From NCBI GenBank assembly GCA_021205225.1, contig JAJPXX010000232.1:1-33006 (forward strand): a DNA stretch of 33,006 bases, given 5' to 3'. The first letter of the stretch is position 1; each line of letters opens with the position of its first letter. The translations under genes were made by a program, and so were the position numbers. Positions 24,587-33,006 of the stretch are shown here, in pieces. Below the pieces are notes generated by a model that was not told the origin of the DNA, made no database searches, and saw only the letters and a list, made by a program, of their open reading frames with translations. Origin of the DNA: Lachnospiraceae bacterium. Lineage in GTDB: Bacteria; Bacillota; Clostridia; Lachnospirales; Lachnospiraceae.

Positions 24587-24611
24587 CGCAGCGAAATTCG
24601 TGTGGTATGAT
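24583..24611 (+). promoter_or_regulatory. Promoter of rplU-prp-rpmA, overlapping the kinase stop codon
   Basis: TTGACG (24583-24588), a 17-bp spacer and TATGAT (24606-24611). The TGA within the -35 element is the stop codon of the tyrosine kinase gene. Confidence 0.7.
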
Positions 24612-24690
24612 AACTAAGTATGCCGCGCAAAGAGGTTTAAGTACCGTTAAAACGGTCACCGTATTTGGCGAGTAATGATAGACAGGAGGT
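24612..24690 (+). promoter_or_regulatory. Likely L21 leader RNA before rplU
   Basis: The 5' leader holds the block GCCGCGCAAAGAGGTTTAAG (24622-24641) and the hairpin ACCGTT-AA-AACGGT (24643-24656), then AGGAGGT. Firmicute rplU genes often carry a structured L21 leader (Rfam family of that name) thought to allow feedback by the ribosomal protein. The match is from memory of its general look and not from a covariance search. Confidence 0.45.
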
Positions 24691-24697
24691 GTGCCAT

Positions 24698-25003
24698 ATG
24701 TACGCAATTATTGCAACAGGTGGTAAACAGTACAAAGTAGCTGAGGGCGATATCATTCGTGTAGAGAAGCTTGGTGTTGAGGCTGGTGAGACTGTTACGT
24801 TTGATCAGGTGCTTGCAGTAAGTGATGATGGTCTGAAGGTTGGCGCAGATGTTGCCGGTGCGACAGTTACCGCGACGGTTGTTCGCAATGCGAAAGCCAA
24901 GAAAGTCATTGTTTACAAGTATAAGAGAAAAACGGGTTACCATAAGAAAAACGGTCACAGACAGCAGTACACACAGGTAAAGATTGAAAAGATCAACGGT
25001 TAA
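24698..25003 (+). CDS. rplU: 50S ribosomal protein L21
   Basis: A 101-residue protein matching L21 from end to end ([18 protein letters not shown]... [17 protein letters not shown]). It binds 23S rRNA in the large subunit. AGGAGGT at 24684-24690 fixes ATG 24698. It is the first gene of the conserved rplU-prp-rpmA operon and has its own promoter and leader. Confidence 0.98.
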   Translation: MYAIIATGGKQYKVAEGDIIRVEKLGVEAGETVTFDQVLAVSDDGLKVGADVAGATVTATVVRNAKAKKVIVYKYKRKTGYHKKNGHRQQYTQVKIEKING

Positions 25004-25008
25004 CAGGT

Positions 25009-25335
25009 ATGATCGTTTTTACTGTGAGAAAGTCAGAAAATCAGTACAGGGGTTTTTCTTTTGAAGGACATGCCGGATATGCCGAAGCAGGCAATGATAT
25101 AGTCTGTGCCGCGGTTTCTGTGCTTGCTTTGAATACGGCGAATTCGATTGAGGCTTTTACGGATGATTTTTTCAGACAGGAGCTGTCAGAGGACGGCGGC
25201 TTTCTGAAAATGGATTTTCCGGACGGCGTCAGTGAAGCGTCTTCCCTGCTGATGGACAGCCTGGTACTGGGAATACAGGGGATACAGGCTGATTACGGAG
25301 AAGAATATATTACCCTTACATTTGAGGAGGTGTGA
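25009..25335 (+). CDS. prp: Ribosomal-processing cysteine protease Prp
   Basis: A 108-residue protease (YsxB type) that removes the N-terminal extension of L27. The catalytic pair is visible as H21 and C33 in GHAGYAEAGNDIVCAAVS. It lies between rplU and rpmA, 5 bases after the first and 3 before the second, as in other Firmicutes. The ribosome binding site is weak (ACAGG), so translation probably depends on coupling with rplU. Its substrate, an L27 with the cleavable sequence, is the next gene. Confidence 0.96.
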   Translation: MIVFTVRKSENQYRGFSFEGHAGYAEAGNDIVCAAVSVLALNTANSIEAFTDDFFRQELSEDGGFLKMDFPDGVSEASSLLMDSLVLGIQGIQADYGEEYITLTFEEV

Positions 25336-25338
25336 CGA

Positions 25339-25626
25339 ATGTTGAATATGAATCTTCAGTTCTTCGCCCATAAAAAGGGTGTTGGTTCTACAAAGAATGG
25401 CAGAGATTCCGAGGCAAAAAGACTTGGAGCGAAAAGAGCAGACGGACAGTTTGTGAAAGCCGGAAATATTCTTTACAGACAGCGCGGTACGAAGATCCAT
25501 CCTGGTTTGAATGTGGGACGGGGCGGAGACGATACGCTGTTTGCTACGGCAGACGGAGTTGTACGTTTTGAACGGCTCGGAAGAGACAAGAAGCAGGTGT
25601 CTGTTCATCCGGTAGCAGCTGAATAA
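25339..25626 (+). CDS. rpmA: 50S ribosomal protein L27 with Prp-cleavable N-terminus
   Basis: A 95-residue L27. The first nine residues MLNMNLQFF form the Firmicute extension that Prp cuts before AHKKG, exposing the N-terminus that reaches the peptidyl-transferase centre. The rest is standard ([17 protein letters not shown]..., [17 protein letters not shown]). The ribosome binding site GAGGAGG lies within the end of prp. A terminator follows at 25633. Confidence 0.98.
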   Translation: MLNMNLQFFAHKKGVGSTKNGRDSEAKRLGAKRADGQFVKAGNILYRQRGTKIHPGLNVGRGGDDTLFATADGVVRFERLGRDKKQVSVHPVAAE

Positions 25627-25632
25627 TTCACG

Positions 25633-25672
25633 AAAGGCTTCAAATCGTAATATTGGTTTGAAGCCTTTTTTC
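25633..25672 (+). terminator. Intrinsic terminator after rpmA
   Basis: AAAGGCTTCAAA (25633-25644) and its exact complement (25657-25668) form a 12-bp stem with a 12-base loop, followed by a run of T to 25671. A weaker 6-bp hairpin (25680-25709) lies behind it. Confidence 0.9.
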
Positions 25673-25741
25673 ATCATTTAAGAGGTGCGAACCGGTCGGG
25701 CGTCCTCTTTTGAAATTACTATTTTACTATCGGGAGAGTGA

Positions 25742-27046
<1,305 letters not shown>

Positions 27047-27051
27047 GCAAA

Positions 27052-27345
27052 ATGACGAGTAAACAACGGGCTTATCTGAAAAGCCTGGCGATGACGATGG
27101 AGCCTGTCTTTCAGATTGGAAAATCTTCCTTGACGCCGGAGGTGACGGCAGCGGTTGATGAAGCGCTGGCCGCGCGGGAGCTGATTAAAGTAGGAGTGCT
27201 GCAAAACTGCATGGATGATCCTCATGAGCTTGCGCAGGTTCTCGCGGACCGTACACATTCTCAGGTCGTCCAGGTGATTGGAAAGAAGATCGTGCTTTAC
27301 CGTCCGGGGAAAGAAGAAAAAAGAAAAATTGAGCTGCCCGGATGA
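27052..27345 (+). CDS. yhbY: YhbY-type CRM-domain RNA-binding protein
   Basis: A 97-residue protein consisting of one CRM domain (LTSKQRAYLKSLA-like start, VFQIGKSSLTPEV, ELIKVGVLQNC, VVQVIGKKIVLYRP). These proteins bind pre-50S particles and help ribosome assembly. It lies 5 bases after obgE, whose end supplies the ribosome binding site (AAGGAG), and 63 bases before nadD, in the usual Firmicute order. Confidence 0.94.
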   Translation: MTSKQRAYLKSLAMTMEPVFQIGKSSLTPEVTAAVDEALAARELIKVGVLQNCMDDPHELAQVLADRTHSQVVQVIGKKIVLYRPGKEEKRKIELPG

Positions 27346-27408
27346 TTTGATTGGAAGATGGCAGCAGGATACAGATACCCGGTCGGGATAGCAGAGGCAA
27401 AGCAGAAT

Positions 27409-28029
27409 ATGGAAGTGAAGAAGCAGCGAAAAGGGATTATGGGTGGTACGTTCGACCCGATTCATAACGGTCACCTGATGCTGGCAGAGTGCGCCCGCAG
27501 ACAGTTATCTCTGGATACGATTCTTTTTTTGCCGTCCGGGAATCCGCCGCACAAACAACAGCGCCGGGACGGCGCTACAGATGAACAAAGACTAGCTATG
27601 GTACAGCTTGCAATTTGGGATTATCCGCAGTTTTCTCTTGATGAGGAAGAGATGCGGCGCGGCGGGCTGACTTACACCAAGGATACGATTCTTCGCCTGA
27701 AAGGCTGTGAGCCTGAGACGGAGTTTTACTTTATCATTGGCGGCGATTCTCTGATGGCGTTCGATACCTGGTTTCATCCGGATATCATTTGTGAGAATTG
27801 CGTGCTGGCTGCCGCCGGGCGTGATGCCCTTGCCTGTGAGACCATTCAGCGGAAAATGAAGGAATTGAAGGAAACGCTTGGCGCTGATATCGTATTGCTG
27901 GATTTCCCGGATATTCAGATTTCTTCCACGGAGCTGCGCAGACGGTGCCGCGAGCATAAATCCATTCAGGGACTTGTGCCGGACGCAGTAAGAGACTATA
28001 TTGAGAAAAATGAGATTTATGGGGGATAA
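27409..28029 (+). CDS. nadD: Nicotinate-nucleotide adenylyltransferase
   Basis: A 206-residue enzyme making deamido-NAD from nicotinate mononucleotide and ATP. The nucleotidyltransferase motif GTFDPIHNGHL (H19-x2-H22) and the second motif ISSTELR (about 171-177) are intact, as is FIIGGDSLMAFDTWFHPD. The start is uncertain: ATG 27409 has AGAGG 12 bases upstream, ATG 27358 would add 17 residues, and ATG 27439 would remove 10. The next gene, yqeK, is its usual neighbour. Confidence 0.94.
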   Translation: MEVKKQRKGIMGGTFDPIHNGHLMLAECARRQLSLDTILFLPSGNPPHKQQRRDGATDEQRLAMVQLAIWDYPQFSLDEEEMRRGGLTYTKDTILRLKGCEPETEFYFIIGGDSLMAFDTWFHPDIICENCVLAAAGRDALACETIQRKMKELKETLGADIVLLDFPDIQISSTELRRRCREHKSIQGLVPDAVRDYIEKNEIYGG

Positions 28030-28038
28030 GATGCGTGT

Positions 28039-28632
28039 ATGAGCGGCTATAATATCTCTAAGATGCAGAAGAAATTGAAAAAGGAGCTGGATGAACCGCG
28101 CTTTATGCATACCCAGGGGGTAATGTATACGGCGATGGCTCTGGCTATGTGCCATGGCGAGGATCTGGAACGCACCGGAGTCGCAGGACTTTTGCATGAC
28201 TGTGCCAAATGCATTCCGAATCCACAGAAGATCAGGCTGTGCGAACATTATAAAGTTCCTGTTTCAGCGGTAGAGCGCGCGGCTCCGCAGCTGCTTCACG
28301 CGAAGCTTGGCGCCTGCATTGCAAAGGATAAATATGGAGTGGAGGATCCGGAAATCCTGAGCGCTATCCGCTGCCATACCACTGGTAAGCCCGATATGTC
28401 GCTGCTGGAGAAGATTGTGTTTCTCTCTGATTATATTGAACCCGGACGGGTGAAGGCTCCGAATCTGACGAAAATCCGCGCGCTTGCTTTTTCTGATCTG
28501 GATATGGCTGTTTACCTGACGCTCCGGGATACGCTTTCTTATCTGGAACAGACGAAAGCAAGTCTTGATAATCAGTCGATTGTGGCATATAATTACTATG
28601 AGAATCTGATTGGGGAAAGGGAGGATGATTAA
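28039..28632 (+). CDS. yqeK: YqeK family HD-domain Ap4A hydrolase
   Basis: A 197-residue HD-domain protein. Metal-binding residues appear as H24 (FMHTQGV) and H53-D54 (LLHDCAKC), with further ligands in HAKLGA and IRCHTTG. Known YqeK proteins split diadenosine tetraphosphate symmetrically into two ADP. It starts 9 bases after nadD and ends immediately before the rsfS start codon, so the three genes are probably translated from one message. Confidence 0.93.
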   Translation: MSGYNISKMQKKLKKELDEPRFMHTQGVMYTAMALAMCHGEDLERTGVAGLLHDCAKCIPNPQKIRLCEHYKVPVSAVERAAPQLLHAKLGACIAKDKYGVEDPEILSAIRCHTTGKPDMSLLEKIVFLSDYIEPGRVKAPNLTKIRALAFSDLDMAVYLTLRDTLSYLEQTKASLDNQSIVAYNYYENLIGEREDD

Positions 28633-29019
28633 ATGGCGGAAATGACGGAGAAAGAGGCTAAAAATATTGCAAAGAAAAAGGCCCGGCTGGCCTGTGACGC
28701 GCTTCTTGAAAAGAAAGCGGAAGACGTGAAGATTATCAATATTGAAAAAGTTTCCGTGGTGGCGGATTATTTTATCATCGCTTCCGGAACGAACCGTAAC
28801 CAGGTGCAGGCTATGGCGGATAATGTCGAGGAACAGCTGCATAAGGCTGGCTATCCGGCAAAGCAGACCGAAGGCTATCGCACGGCAAACTGGATTCTGA
28901 TTGATTTTGGCGACGTGATTGTCCATATTTTTGACACGGAAAATCGCCTCTTTTACGATCTGGAGAGGATCTGGCGGGACGGCAGGGAAATGCGTATAGA
29001 AGATTTGGAAATGGAATAA
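28633..29019 (+). CDS. rsfS: Ribosomal silencing factor RsfS
   Basis: A 128-residue protein of the RsfS/DUF143 family. It binds L14 on the large subunit and blocks subunit joining when nutrients are short. Family sequence is clear: VADYFIIASGTNRNQVQAMADNVEE, WILIDFGDVIVHIFD and RLFYDLERIW. GGGAGGATGAT just upstream, within the end of yqeK, is its ribosome binding site, and the stop and start codons of the two genes are directly adjacent. Confidence 0.96.
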   Translation: MAEMTEKEAKNIAKKKARLACDALLEKKAEDVKIINIEKVSVVADYFIIASGTNRNQVQAMADNVEEQLHKAGYPAKQTEGYRTANWILIDFGDVIVHIFDTENRLFYDLERIWRDGREMRIEDLEME

Positions 29020-29111
29020 GCTCTCTGTTCCGTGAAAAGCCGGGTTATGGGTCTGTGACTGGACAGAATCAGGGAATGGTACAGCGTGTGTACGATATGC
29101 GGGAGGAAGAT

Positions 29112-29912
29112 ATGGCAGCAGATAAGAAATTCTTAGTGAGAAGTATTCAGAAAAAGGAGAGTCTGATCGTCGCGTACTGCACGTTCACGAATATGCCCTT
29201 TGTGACCTGCGATCCGGAGACATTTAACGACCAGATCTGGCTGTTTGACACAGAAGAGCAGCTTCAGGCGTTTGCAAAGCCGTATACGGAGAAGAAAATT
29301 GCCTTAAAGGGGGTCAAATATCCGAACAAAAAGTTCCTAAGCTTTTTTGCCACACTGTTTTCGATGGGCATTAATGAACTTGTATTTGTCAGCGGAGGCG
29401 GGCGGGAGCCCCTCGGTCTGGAAGAACTGGTTCATCGTCCTGACTATACGAAGCTGCCAAAAGAGAAGCAGCCGATCTTTAATCCTCAGCTGCAGCTGAC
29501 TGCTCTTTATTTTATGCAGGAAGCTTCCAGGCCTGTGCCGGACGAGGAAAAAACCGATCTGGGTGATCTGGAAGAGGAACTTGCGGTGAATCTGATGAAA
29601 TCCCGTTATGTGATGCCGATCGAACTGCTGGAAGGACCGGAAAGTGACACCGAGAAGCTGAAACAGAAAAAATACCGCCTCCCACTTTTGAAAAATAAAA
29701 ATGGCGATGCATTTCAGCCGGTGTTTACTGACCCGACAGAGATGAGTAAATTCAATAAAGAAAATAAATTCCAGGCGATCGCGGTGTCTTTTGATAGTCT
29801 TTCAAAGCTTCTGCTGAAAGACTCGACGGGGTTCCTTCTGAATCCGAACGGGTTCCATCTGGCATTGCCAAAGGATCTGCTGGATGGACTGGAGAATCGT
29901 TTTGAATTATAA
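29112..29912 (+). CDS. SseB domain-containing protein
   Basis: A 266-residue cytosolic protein with an SseB-type N-terminal half (MAADKKFLVRSIQKKESLIVAYCTFTNMPFVTCDPETFNDQIWLFDT) and a second half that ends ALPKDLLDGLENRF. The function of such proteins in Clostridia is unknown; the name comes from a distantly related E. coli protein. ATG 29112 has GGGAGG five bases upstream. An in-frame GTG at 29055 would add 19 residues but has no good site. It stands where Bacillus has a methyltransferase gene after rsfS. Confidence 0.85.
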   Translation: MAADKKFLVRSIQKKESLIVAYCTFTNMPFVTCDPETFNDQIWLFDTEEQLQAFAKPYTEKKIALKGVKYPNKKFLSFFATLFSMGINELVFVSGGGREPLGLEELVHRPDYTKLPKEKQPIFNPQLQLTALYFMQEASRPVPDEEKTDLGDLEEELAVNLMKSRYVMPIELLEGPESDTEKLKQKKYRLPLLKNKNGDAFQPVFTDPTEMSKFNKENKFQAIAVSFDSLSKLLLKDSTGFLLNPNGFHLALPKDLLDGLENRFEL

Positions 29913-29925
29913 TCAATACGTTTTT

Positions 29926-29952
29926 GAAGGGGATGGACAGGCCATCCCCTTC
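29926..29952 (+). terminator. Hairpin between the convergent sseB-like and lexA genes
   Basis: GAAGGGGATGG (29926-29936), a 5-base loop and its exact complement (29942-29952). Only three T follow on the plus strand and none on the minus, so strength is uncertain, but the position between two convergent genes fits a shared terminator. Confidence 0.6.
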
Positions 29953-29990
29953 GGTTTCATCATATATATTGTCACATCGATATTTCCTGT

Positions 29991-30602
29991 TCAGAAGAAG
30001 CGGAACACGCCAAAAACTTTCCCCAGAATCTGTACCTGATATACTATGATTGGATCCATCGAGTCATTCTCCGGCTGAAGACGGATGTGATCCTTTTCCT
30101 TATAAAAGGTTTTGACCGTGGCGGAATCATCCAGAAGAGCCACAACGATATCGCCGTTTTCAGCGGTCGTCTGCTGGCGTACCAGCACACAGTCCCCGTC
30201 AAGAATACCGGCATTCACCATGCTCTCACCCTTTACCCGGAGGATGAAAGACTGTTCATTCGGCATATATTCCGCCGGGATGGGGAAATAGCTGTCTATA
30301 TTCTGTTCAGCGAGGATGGGCTGTCCGGCTGCGACCGTTCCGACGATCGGAACACTGACCATCTCGCGGCGTGTCAGATTAAATGATTCGTCAAGAATCT
30401 CGATCGCCCGCGGCTTGGTCGGATCTCTGCGGATATAACCATTCTTCTCGAGGGATTCCAGATGAGAATGGACAGAGGATGTCGACTTCAGGTGGACTGC
30501 CTGGCAAATCTCACGAACCGCAGGCGGAAAACCGCGGGTGAGAATCTCACTTTTGATGTAATCAAGAATTTCCTGTTGCTTTTGAGTAATCGGTCCTGGC
30601 AT
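29991..30602 (-). CDS. lexA: LexA repressor (SOS regulator)
   Basis: A 203-residue repressor. The winged helix-turn-helix spans about 25-60 ([36 protein letters not shown]). The self-cleavage site is A92-G93 (TVAAGQPI), with catalytic S127 (KGESM) and K164 (TVKTFY). The spacings from the cleavage site to these residues (35 and 72) equal those in E. coli LexA. When RecA filaments form, LexA cuts itself and SOS genes open. GGGAGG nine bases before ATG 30602 fixes the start. Two candidate LexA operators flank its promoter, consistent with autoregulation. Confidence 0.97.
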   Translation of the reverse strand: MPGPITQKQQEILDYIKSEILTRGFPPAVREICQAVHLKSTSSVHSHLESLEKNGYIRRDPTKPRAIEILDESFNLTRREMVSVPIVGTVAAGQPILAEQNIDSYFPIPAEYMPNEQSFILRVKGESMVNAGILDGDCVLVRQQTTAENGDIVVALLDDSATVKTFYKEKDHIRLQPENDSMDPIIVYQVQILGKVFGVFRFF

Positions 30603-30617
30603 ACTTTCGTACCTCCC

Positions 30618-30629
30618 GCACATATGTTT
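30618..30629 (-). promoter_or_regulatory. Candidate LexA operator, promoter-downstream copy
   Basis: GCACATATGTTT matches the Gram-positive SOS box GAAC-N4-GTTC/T in six of eight positions, around a perfect ACATATGT palindrome. It lies between the lexA -10 element and its ribosome binding site. Confidence 0.5.
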
Positions 30630-30634
30630 CCCCC

Positions 30635-30663
30635 AGTATAGCATAATGTGGGGAAAAAAGCAA
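30635..30663 (-). promoter_or_regulatory. lexA promoter
   Basis: Read on the minus strand: TTGCTT (30663-30658), a 17-bp spacer and TATACT (30640-30635). The -35 element overlaps the upstream candidate LexA operator by two bases. Confidence 0.65.
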
Positions 30664-30673
30664 ACAAATGTTT
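30662..30673 (-). promoter_or_regulatory. Candidate LexA operator, -35 copy
   Basis: AAAC-AAAT-GTTT has perfectly inverted outer arms and differs from GAAC-N4-GTTT by one base. It touches the luxS stop codon (from 30674) on one side and the lexA -35 element on the other. Confidence 0.5.
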
Positions 30674-31141
30674 TCATTCCGGGTAAACGAACCTTCGGCT
30701 GCTGTTCAATTCATCCCGATATTTTTTGATATAGTATTTTGCCATATTCAGATTCTGCTCAGAATAATTTCCGCACTGATCCGCTCTGGCGCCGGGAATT
30801 TCCCCTTTATAGTCAAGGATAAAATCGCACATATCGATCACCAGACTGAAAATATCCTCCGGGTTCCGATCGCCGAACATGACGAGATAGCAGCCGGTAC
30901 GGCAGCCCATCGGTCCAAAGTATATAATCTCATCCTTCTGCGCACTGTTGCGCAGATAGGTGGCAGCCATATGCTCAATCGTGTGGAGCGCAGGCATATC
31001 CACCACAGGCTCTCTGTTTGGTGCGGTGATTCTCATGTCAAATGTTGTTATCGTGCAGTCTCCCTTCCGGTCTCTCCGCGAGACATATAAGCCGGGAAGC
31101 AGTTTCAGATGATTGATCGTAAAGCTCGCTATTCTTTCCAT
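30674..31141 (-). CDS. luxS: S-ribosylhomocysteine lyase
   Basis: A 155-residue LuxS. It splits S-ribosylhomocysteine into homocysteine and DPD, the precursor of autoinducer-2, within the activated methyl cycle. The metal ligands H53 and H57 (HTIEH) and C123 (DQCGNY) are present, and the catalytic C84 is in MGCRTGC. AAGGAGA eight bases before ATG 31141 fixes the start; an in-frame ATG at 31201 would add 20 unrelated residues. The gene ends at the lexA control region. No Pfs (MTA/SAH nucleosidase) gene is in the window. Confidence 0.97.
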   Translation of the reverse strand: MERIASFTINHLKLLPGLYVSRRDRKGDCTITTFDMRITAPNREPVVDMPALHTIEHMAATYLRNSAQKDEIIYFGPMGCRTGCYLVMFGDRNPEDIFSLVIDMCDFILDYKGEIPGARADQCGNYSEQNLNMAKYYIKKYRDELNSSRRFVYPE

Positions 31142-31284
31142 AATACAGGTCTCCTTATGCTTCTGATATTCTGTGTAAAACAGATCGCTTTCTATTTTCA
31201 CAGTTTATCAGTTTTCTGACAGAATGGAAAGAGAAAATTTCGCGGATCGAATGTTGATACGTCTGCTGGATTTGTCAGTGAACA

Positions 31285-31313
31285 GGAATAATTCTCTTCT
31301 TCTGGGATATACT
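31285..31313 (+). promoter_or_regulatory. Candidate promoter of the coat-protein pair
   Basis: TATACT (31308-31313) has GGAATA 17 bases upstream (31285-31290), which is not a vegetative -35. A sporulation sigma factor would be expected for coat genes, but the match to any one consensus is poor. A small hairpin GCAGC/GCTGC (about 31332-31347) lies in the leader. Confidence 0.3.
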
Positions 31314-31383
31314 GATGGATGTCAGAACGCAGCTGTAAGGCTGCGAAACAGTTGCATACATTCCAAAAAGGAGGATTTTTTCA

Positions 31384-31569
31384 ATGAATGAAATTTCAGA
31401 GCTTGATTTACAGAACCTTCGCCATCTGATTGGCGGATTCTCGACTACACAGTGTAAGATGCAGGCTTACGCAGAGCAGGCGACCGATCCGGAAATTCAG
31501 CAGTTTTTTCAGAAGTCGGCGCAGTCAGCGAATCAGAGCAGGCAGCAGCTGATGCAGTTCCTGCAGTAA
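31384..31569 (+). CDS. Small CotF-like (Coat_F) spore coat protein, first copy
   Basis: A 61-residue, helix-only, Gln-rich protein (MNEISELDLQNLRHLIGGFSTTQCKMQAYAEQATDPEIQQFF...). The pattern fits one half of the ferritin-like Coat_F fold, as found in CotF-type spore coat proteins. AAAGGAGG with a normal spacer precedes ATG 31384. With the next gene it forms a pair of small proteins that may assemble together. The spore role is inferred from family resemblance alone. Confidence 0.7.
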   Translation: MNEISELDLQNLRHLIGGFSTTQCKMQAYAEQATDPEIQQFFQKSAQSANQSRQQLMQFLQ

Positions 31570-31652
31570 AAACGGACCTGGTCAGCCATTGAGGACGATC
31601 AGGAAAAGCAGAGCTTTTTGAGAAACGGAAAAGAAAAAAGGAGATTACAGTC

Positions 31653-31901
31653 ATGGATGAGAAAACGATGGTATCAGACACACTGGAGAGCATCAACAGT
31701 GAATTGGGACGTTATGGGGAAATGATTCCGCAGACGGAGAATGCCCAGCTGAAACAGACACTGAAGCAGTTCCGCAATCAGTGTGAGCAGTCGCAGGAAG
31801 AGATCTACCAGATTGCCAGAAGCAGACAGTATTATGTACCGGCCGCGAAAGCGACGGCTGAGGAGATCAGCCATGTGAGATCGATCCTGGCTCAGGGATG
31901 A
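31653..31901 (+). CDS. Small CotF-like (Coat_F) spore coat protein, second copy
   Basis: An 82-residue helical protein. The segment ESINSELGRYGEMIPQTENAQL and the following Gln/Glu-rich helix match Coat_F style, and the ending SRQYYVPAAKATAEEI resembles the YYxPA tail common in these coat proteins. AAAAGGAG about 9 bases before ATG 31653 marks the start. It lies 83 bases after the first coat gene with no terminator in between, so both are probably on one transcript. Evidence for sporulation in this organism rests on this pair. Confidence 0.78.
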   Translation: MDEKTMVSDTLESINSELGRYGEMIPQTENAQLKQTLKQFRNQCEQSQEEIYQIARSRQYYVPAAKATAEEISHVRSILAQG

Positions 31902-31944
31902 AAAAGTGCAAAGATGCAATGCGCAGGGAAGTGCGGCACAGTGC

Positions 31945-32862
31945 CTAAGGATGTTCAATTTCCCGAAACACATGATAAGCATCCCGGTAAGCAGCAGGTG
32001 TCATTCCGTTTTTTTCCCTGAAGAGATTGATAAAGTGTGTGACGCTGTCGATACCAACTGCGGAGGCAATCTCGTGGATGCGCAGATTCGTGGTTTCCAG
32101 CAGGGTGCAGGCATGCGACAGGCGGACGCCGTTCAGATAACGGACCGGTGTCTGCCCGAAATATTCTGAGAATTCCCGGCTGAGACGATAGCGACTGATC
32201 CCGGCTTCAGCTGCCAGCTCTGTAACAGAGTATTCTCTTTGATACTCAGTGTCGAACAGATGCCTGATTTTCAGGAGATATGGGGGGGTTGCTTTTACGG
32301 TAGACTGTCCCATATGCAGATCAAGCAGCAGATCGGAAAGGATATCTGTCAGAAGCCGGTTTTCCTCGAATGCGTGATGCGGCGAGGTAGTCATGCCAAG
32401 CTCGGTGATCCGCCGGAGATTGTCTGCAATCCGTGATTGCTCTGAGAGAGAAAAAATCGGAAAACGGAGCTTGCAGATCTCTTCATAATAGACGGAGACG
32501 GCATCCCCATAAAAAAAGAGCAGATAGACGGTCCACTCGGATGTGACCGGGCGCAGCTGCAAATAGTCTCTGCAATCCCAGAGAAGCAGACTGTTTTCAT
32601 CAAGAGGCTGACTGTCGCCTTCCGAGTGGAGGACTCCCTGCCCTTTTTTTGTGTACAGGAAAAGATAACCGTCTACGTCCTGAAACGCAAAGGAGTCCGG
32701 ACGCCGGATCTGTCGGGTGCCGCCTGCACAGGGATAAAGCAGATGCTCCTGCAAATCCGGCAGAGAGGTATAAAAATCCGGCATAAAATCCAGAAGGGCG
32801 CCGTCTGAATATTCCATTAAGGCTAACTGCAGAGCGGATGGGAACAATTCGGTAATCTGCAT
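31945..32862 (-). CDS. AraC family transcriptional regulator
   Basis: A 305-residue regulator. The N-terminal half is a cupin-like sensor region (GYLFLYTKKGQGVLHSEGDSQPLDENSLLLWD), as in AraC/RhaR-type sugar regulators. The C-terminal 100 residues hold both helix-turn-helix motifs, LAAEAGISRYRLSREFSEYFGQTP and IHEIASAVGIDSVTHFINLFREKNGMTPAAYR. ATG 32862 (MQITEL) has GGGAG nine bases upstream; an in-frame ATG at 32883 lacks a site. Its own promoter is at 32909-32937, next to the 52-bp repeat. The target is unknown; no sugar operon lies next to it inside the window. Confidence 0.93.
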   Translation of the reverse strand: MQITELFPSALQLALMEYSDGALLDFMPDFYTSLPDLQEHLLYPCAGGTRQIRRPDSFAFQDVDGYLFLYTKKGQGVLHSEGDSQPLDENSLLLWDCRDYLQLRPVTSEWTVYLLFFYGDAVSVYYEEICKLRFPIFSLSEQSRIADNLRRITELGMTTSPHHAFEENRLLTDILSDLLLDLHMGQSTVKATPPYLLKIRHLFDTEYQREYSVTELAAEAGISRYRLSREFSEYFGQTPVRYLNGVRLSHACTLLETTNLRIHEIASAVGIDSVTHFINLFREKNGMTPAAYRDAYHVFREIEHP

Positions 32863-32908
32863 ATTTAAAATCTCCCATAGCATTGTTTTCTGTGAACAGA
32901 ACAGGAAA

Positions 32909-32937
32909 AGTGTATCACAAAAAAACAGGAAAGTCCA
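32909..32937 (-). promoter_or_regulatory. Promoter of the AraC-family regulator gene
   Basis: Read on the minus strand: TGGACT (32937-32932), a 17-bp spacer and TACACT (32914-32909). It lies at the same distance from the right 52-bp repeat as the ATPase-operon promoter does from the left copy. Confidence 0.55.
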
Positions 32938-32954
32938 TGATTAACAGACGCTTT

Positions 32955-33006
32955 TCAGGGTTGTTTCACGAAGTTATTTGATGTAAGCATAAGCTCCTTT
33001 GATGTG
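32955..33006 (-). repeat. 52-bp repeat, right copy (inverted)
   Basis: The exact reverse complement of bases 2-53. The internal direct repeat appears here as TTTGATGT at 32977-32984 and 32998-33005. On the minus strand, 19 differing bases are followed by the shared GACTTTCCTGT (32935-32925). The window ends within or at the end of this repeat, so its full length cannot be seen. Confidence 0.9.

Noticed and set aside
31142..31383. S-box (SAM) or other methionine riboswitch for luxS
   Set aside because: The minus-strand leader of luxS shows no S-box core and no terminator hairpin.

Overview
The window looks like a chromosomal segment of a spore-forming Clostridia, most likely a Lachnospiraceae-type gut Firmicute. 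The evidence is an L27 with the N-terminal extension removed by Prp, the rplU-prp-rpmA-obgE-yhbY-nadD-yqeK-rsfS gene order, CotF-like coat proteins, a Gram-positive BY-kinase split into two proteins, strong AGGAGG-type ribosome binding sites and moderate GC. No tRNA, rRNA, CRISPR array, complete transposase or phage gene was seen. I assign 32 protein-coding genes.

Left part (1-5.9 kb): a 52-bp repeat at the very edge, then a promoter driving an AAA/DUF4143 ATPase gene and, coupled to it, a long GH115 alpha-glucuronidase gene. This operon converges on, and overlaps, an RluA-type pseudouridine synthase gene.

Housekeeping block 1 (6-12 kb): leuS and carB (without carA). A hairpin-rich 0.13-kb element flanked by a 9-bp direct repeat sits between the leuS promoter and its ribosome binding site. 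Behind carB lies a duplicated, symmetrical terminator region.

Minus-strand accessory block (12.3-14.6 kb): a glycine-rich single-pass membrane protein with a TPM-like domain, an overlapping DUF4160 gene pair and a two-module Cys/His protein (DUF6062-like).

Housekeeping block 2 (14.9-22.9 kb): a zf-HC2 membrane protein overlapping polA, then coaE, a WalJ/YycJ-type metallo-hydrolase, an ACT-domain protein with its UPF0210 partner, and tmcAL. It is followed by an isolated Wzz/BY-kinase pair (23.1-24.6 kb) with its own strong promoter.

Housekeeping block 3 (24.7-29.9 kb): the ribosome-assembly and NAD cluster listed above, ending with an SseB-domain protein. Then come lexA and luxS on the minus strand with two candidate LexA operators, two small CotF-like coat genes, and an AraC-family regulator on the minus strand.

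The window closes with an inverted copy of the 52-bp repeat found at its start. At both ends the repeat lies at the same distance upstream of a promoter, and it contains an 8-bp direct repeat with 21-bp periodicity. It is either an operator shared by the AraC regulator gene and the ATPase-GH115 operon, or the end of a repeated (mobile) element at which the assembly stopped. This is the most unusual signal in the window.
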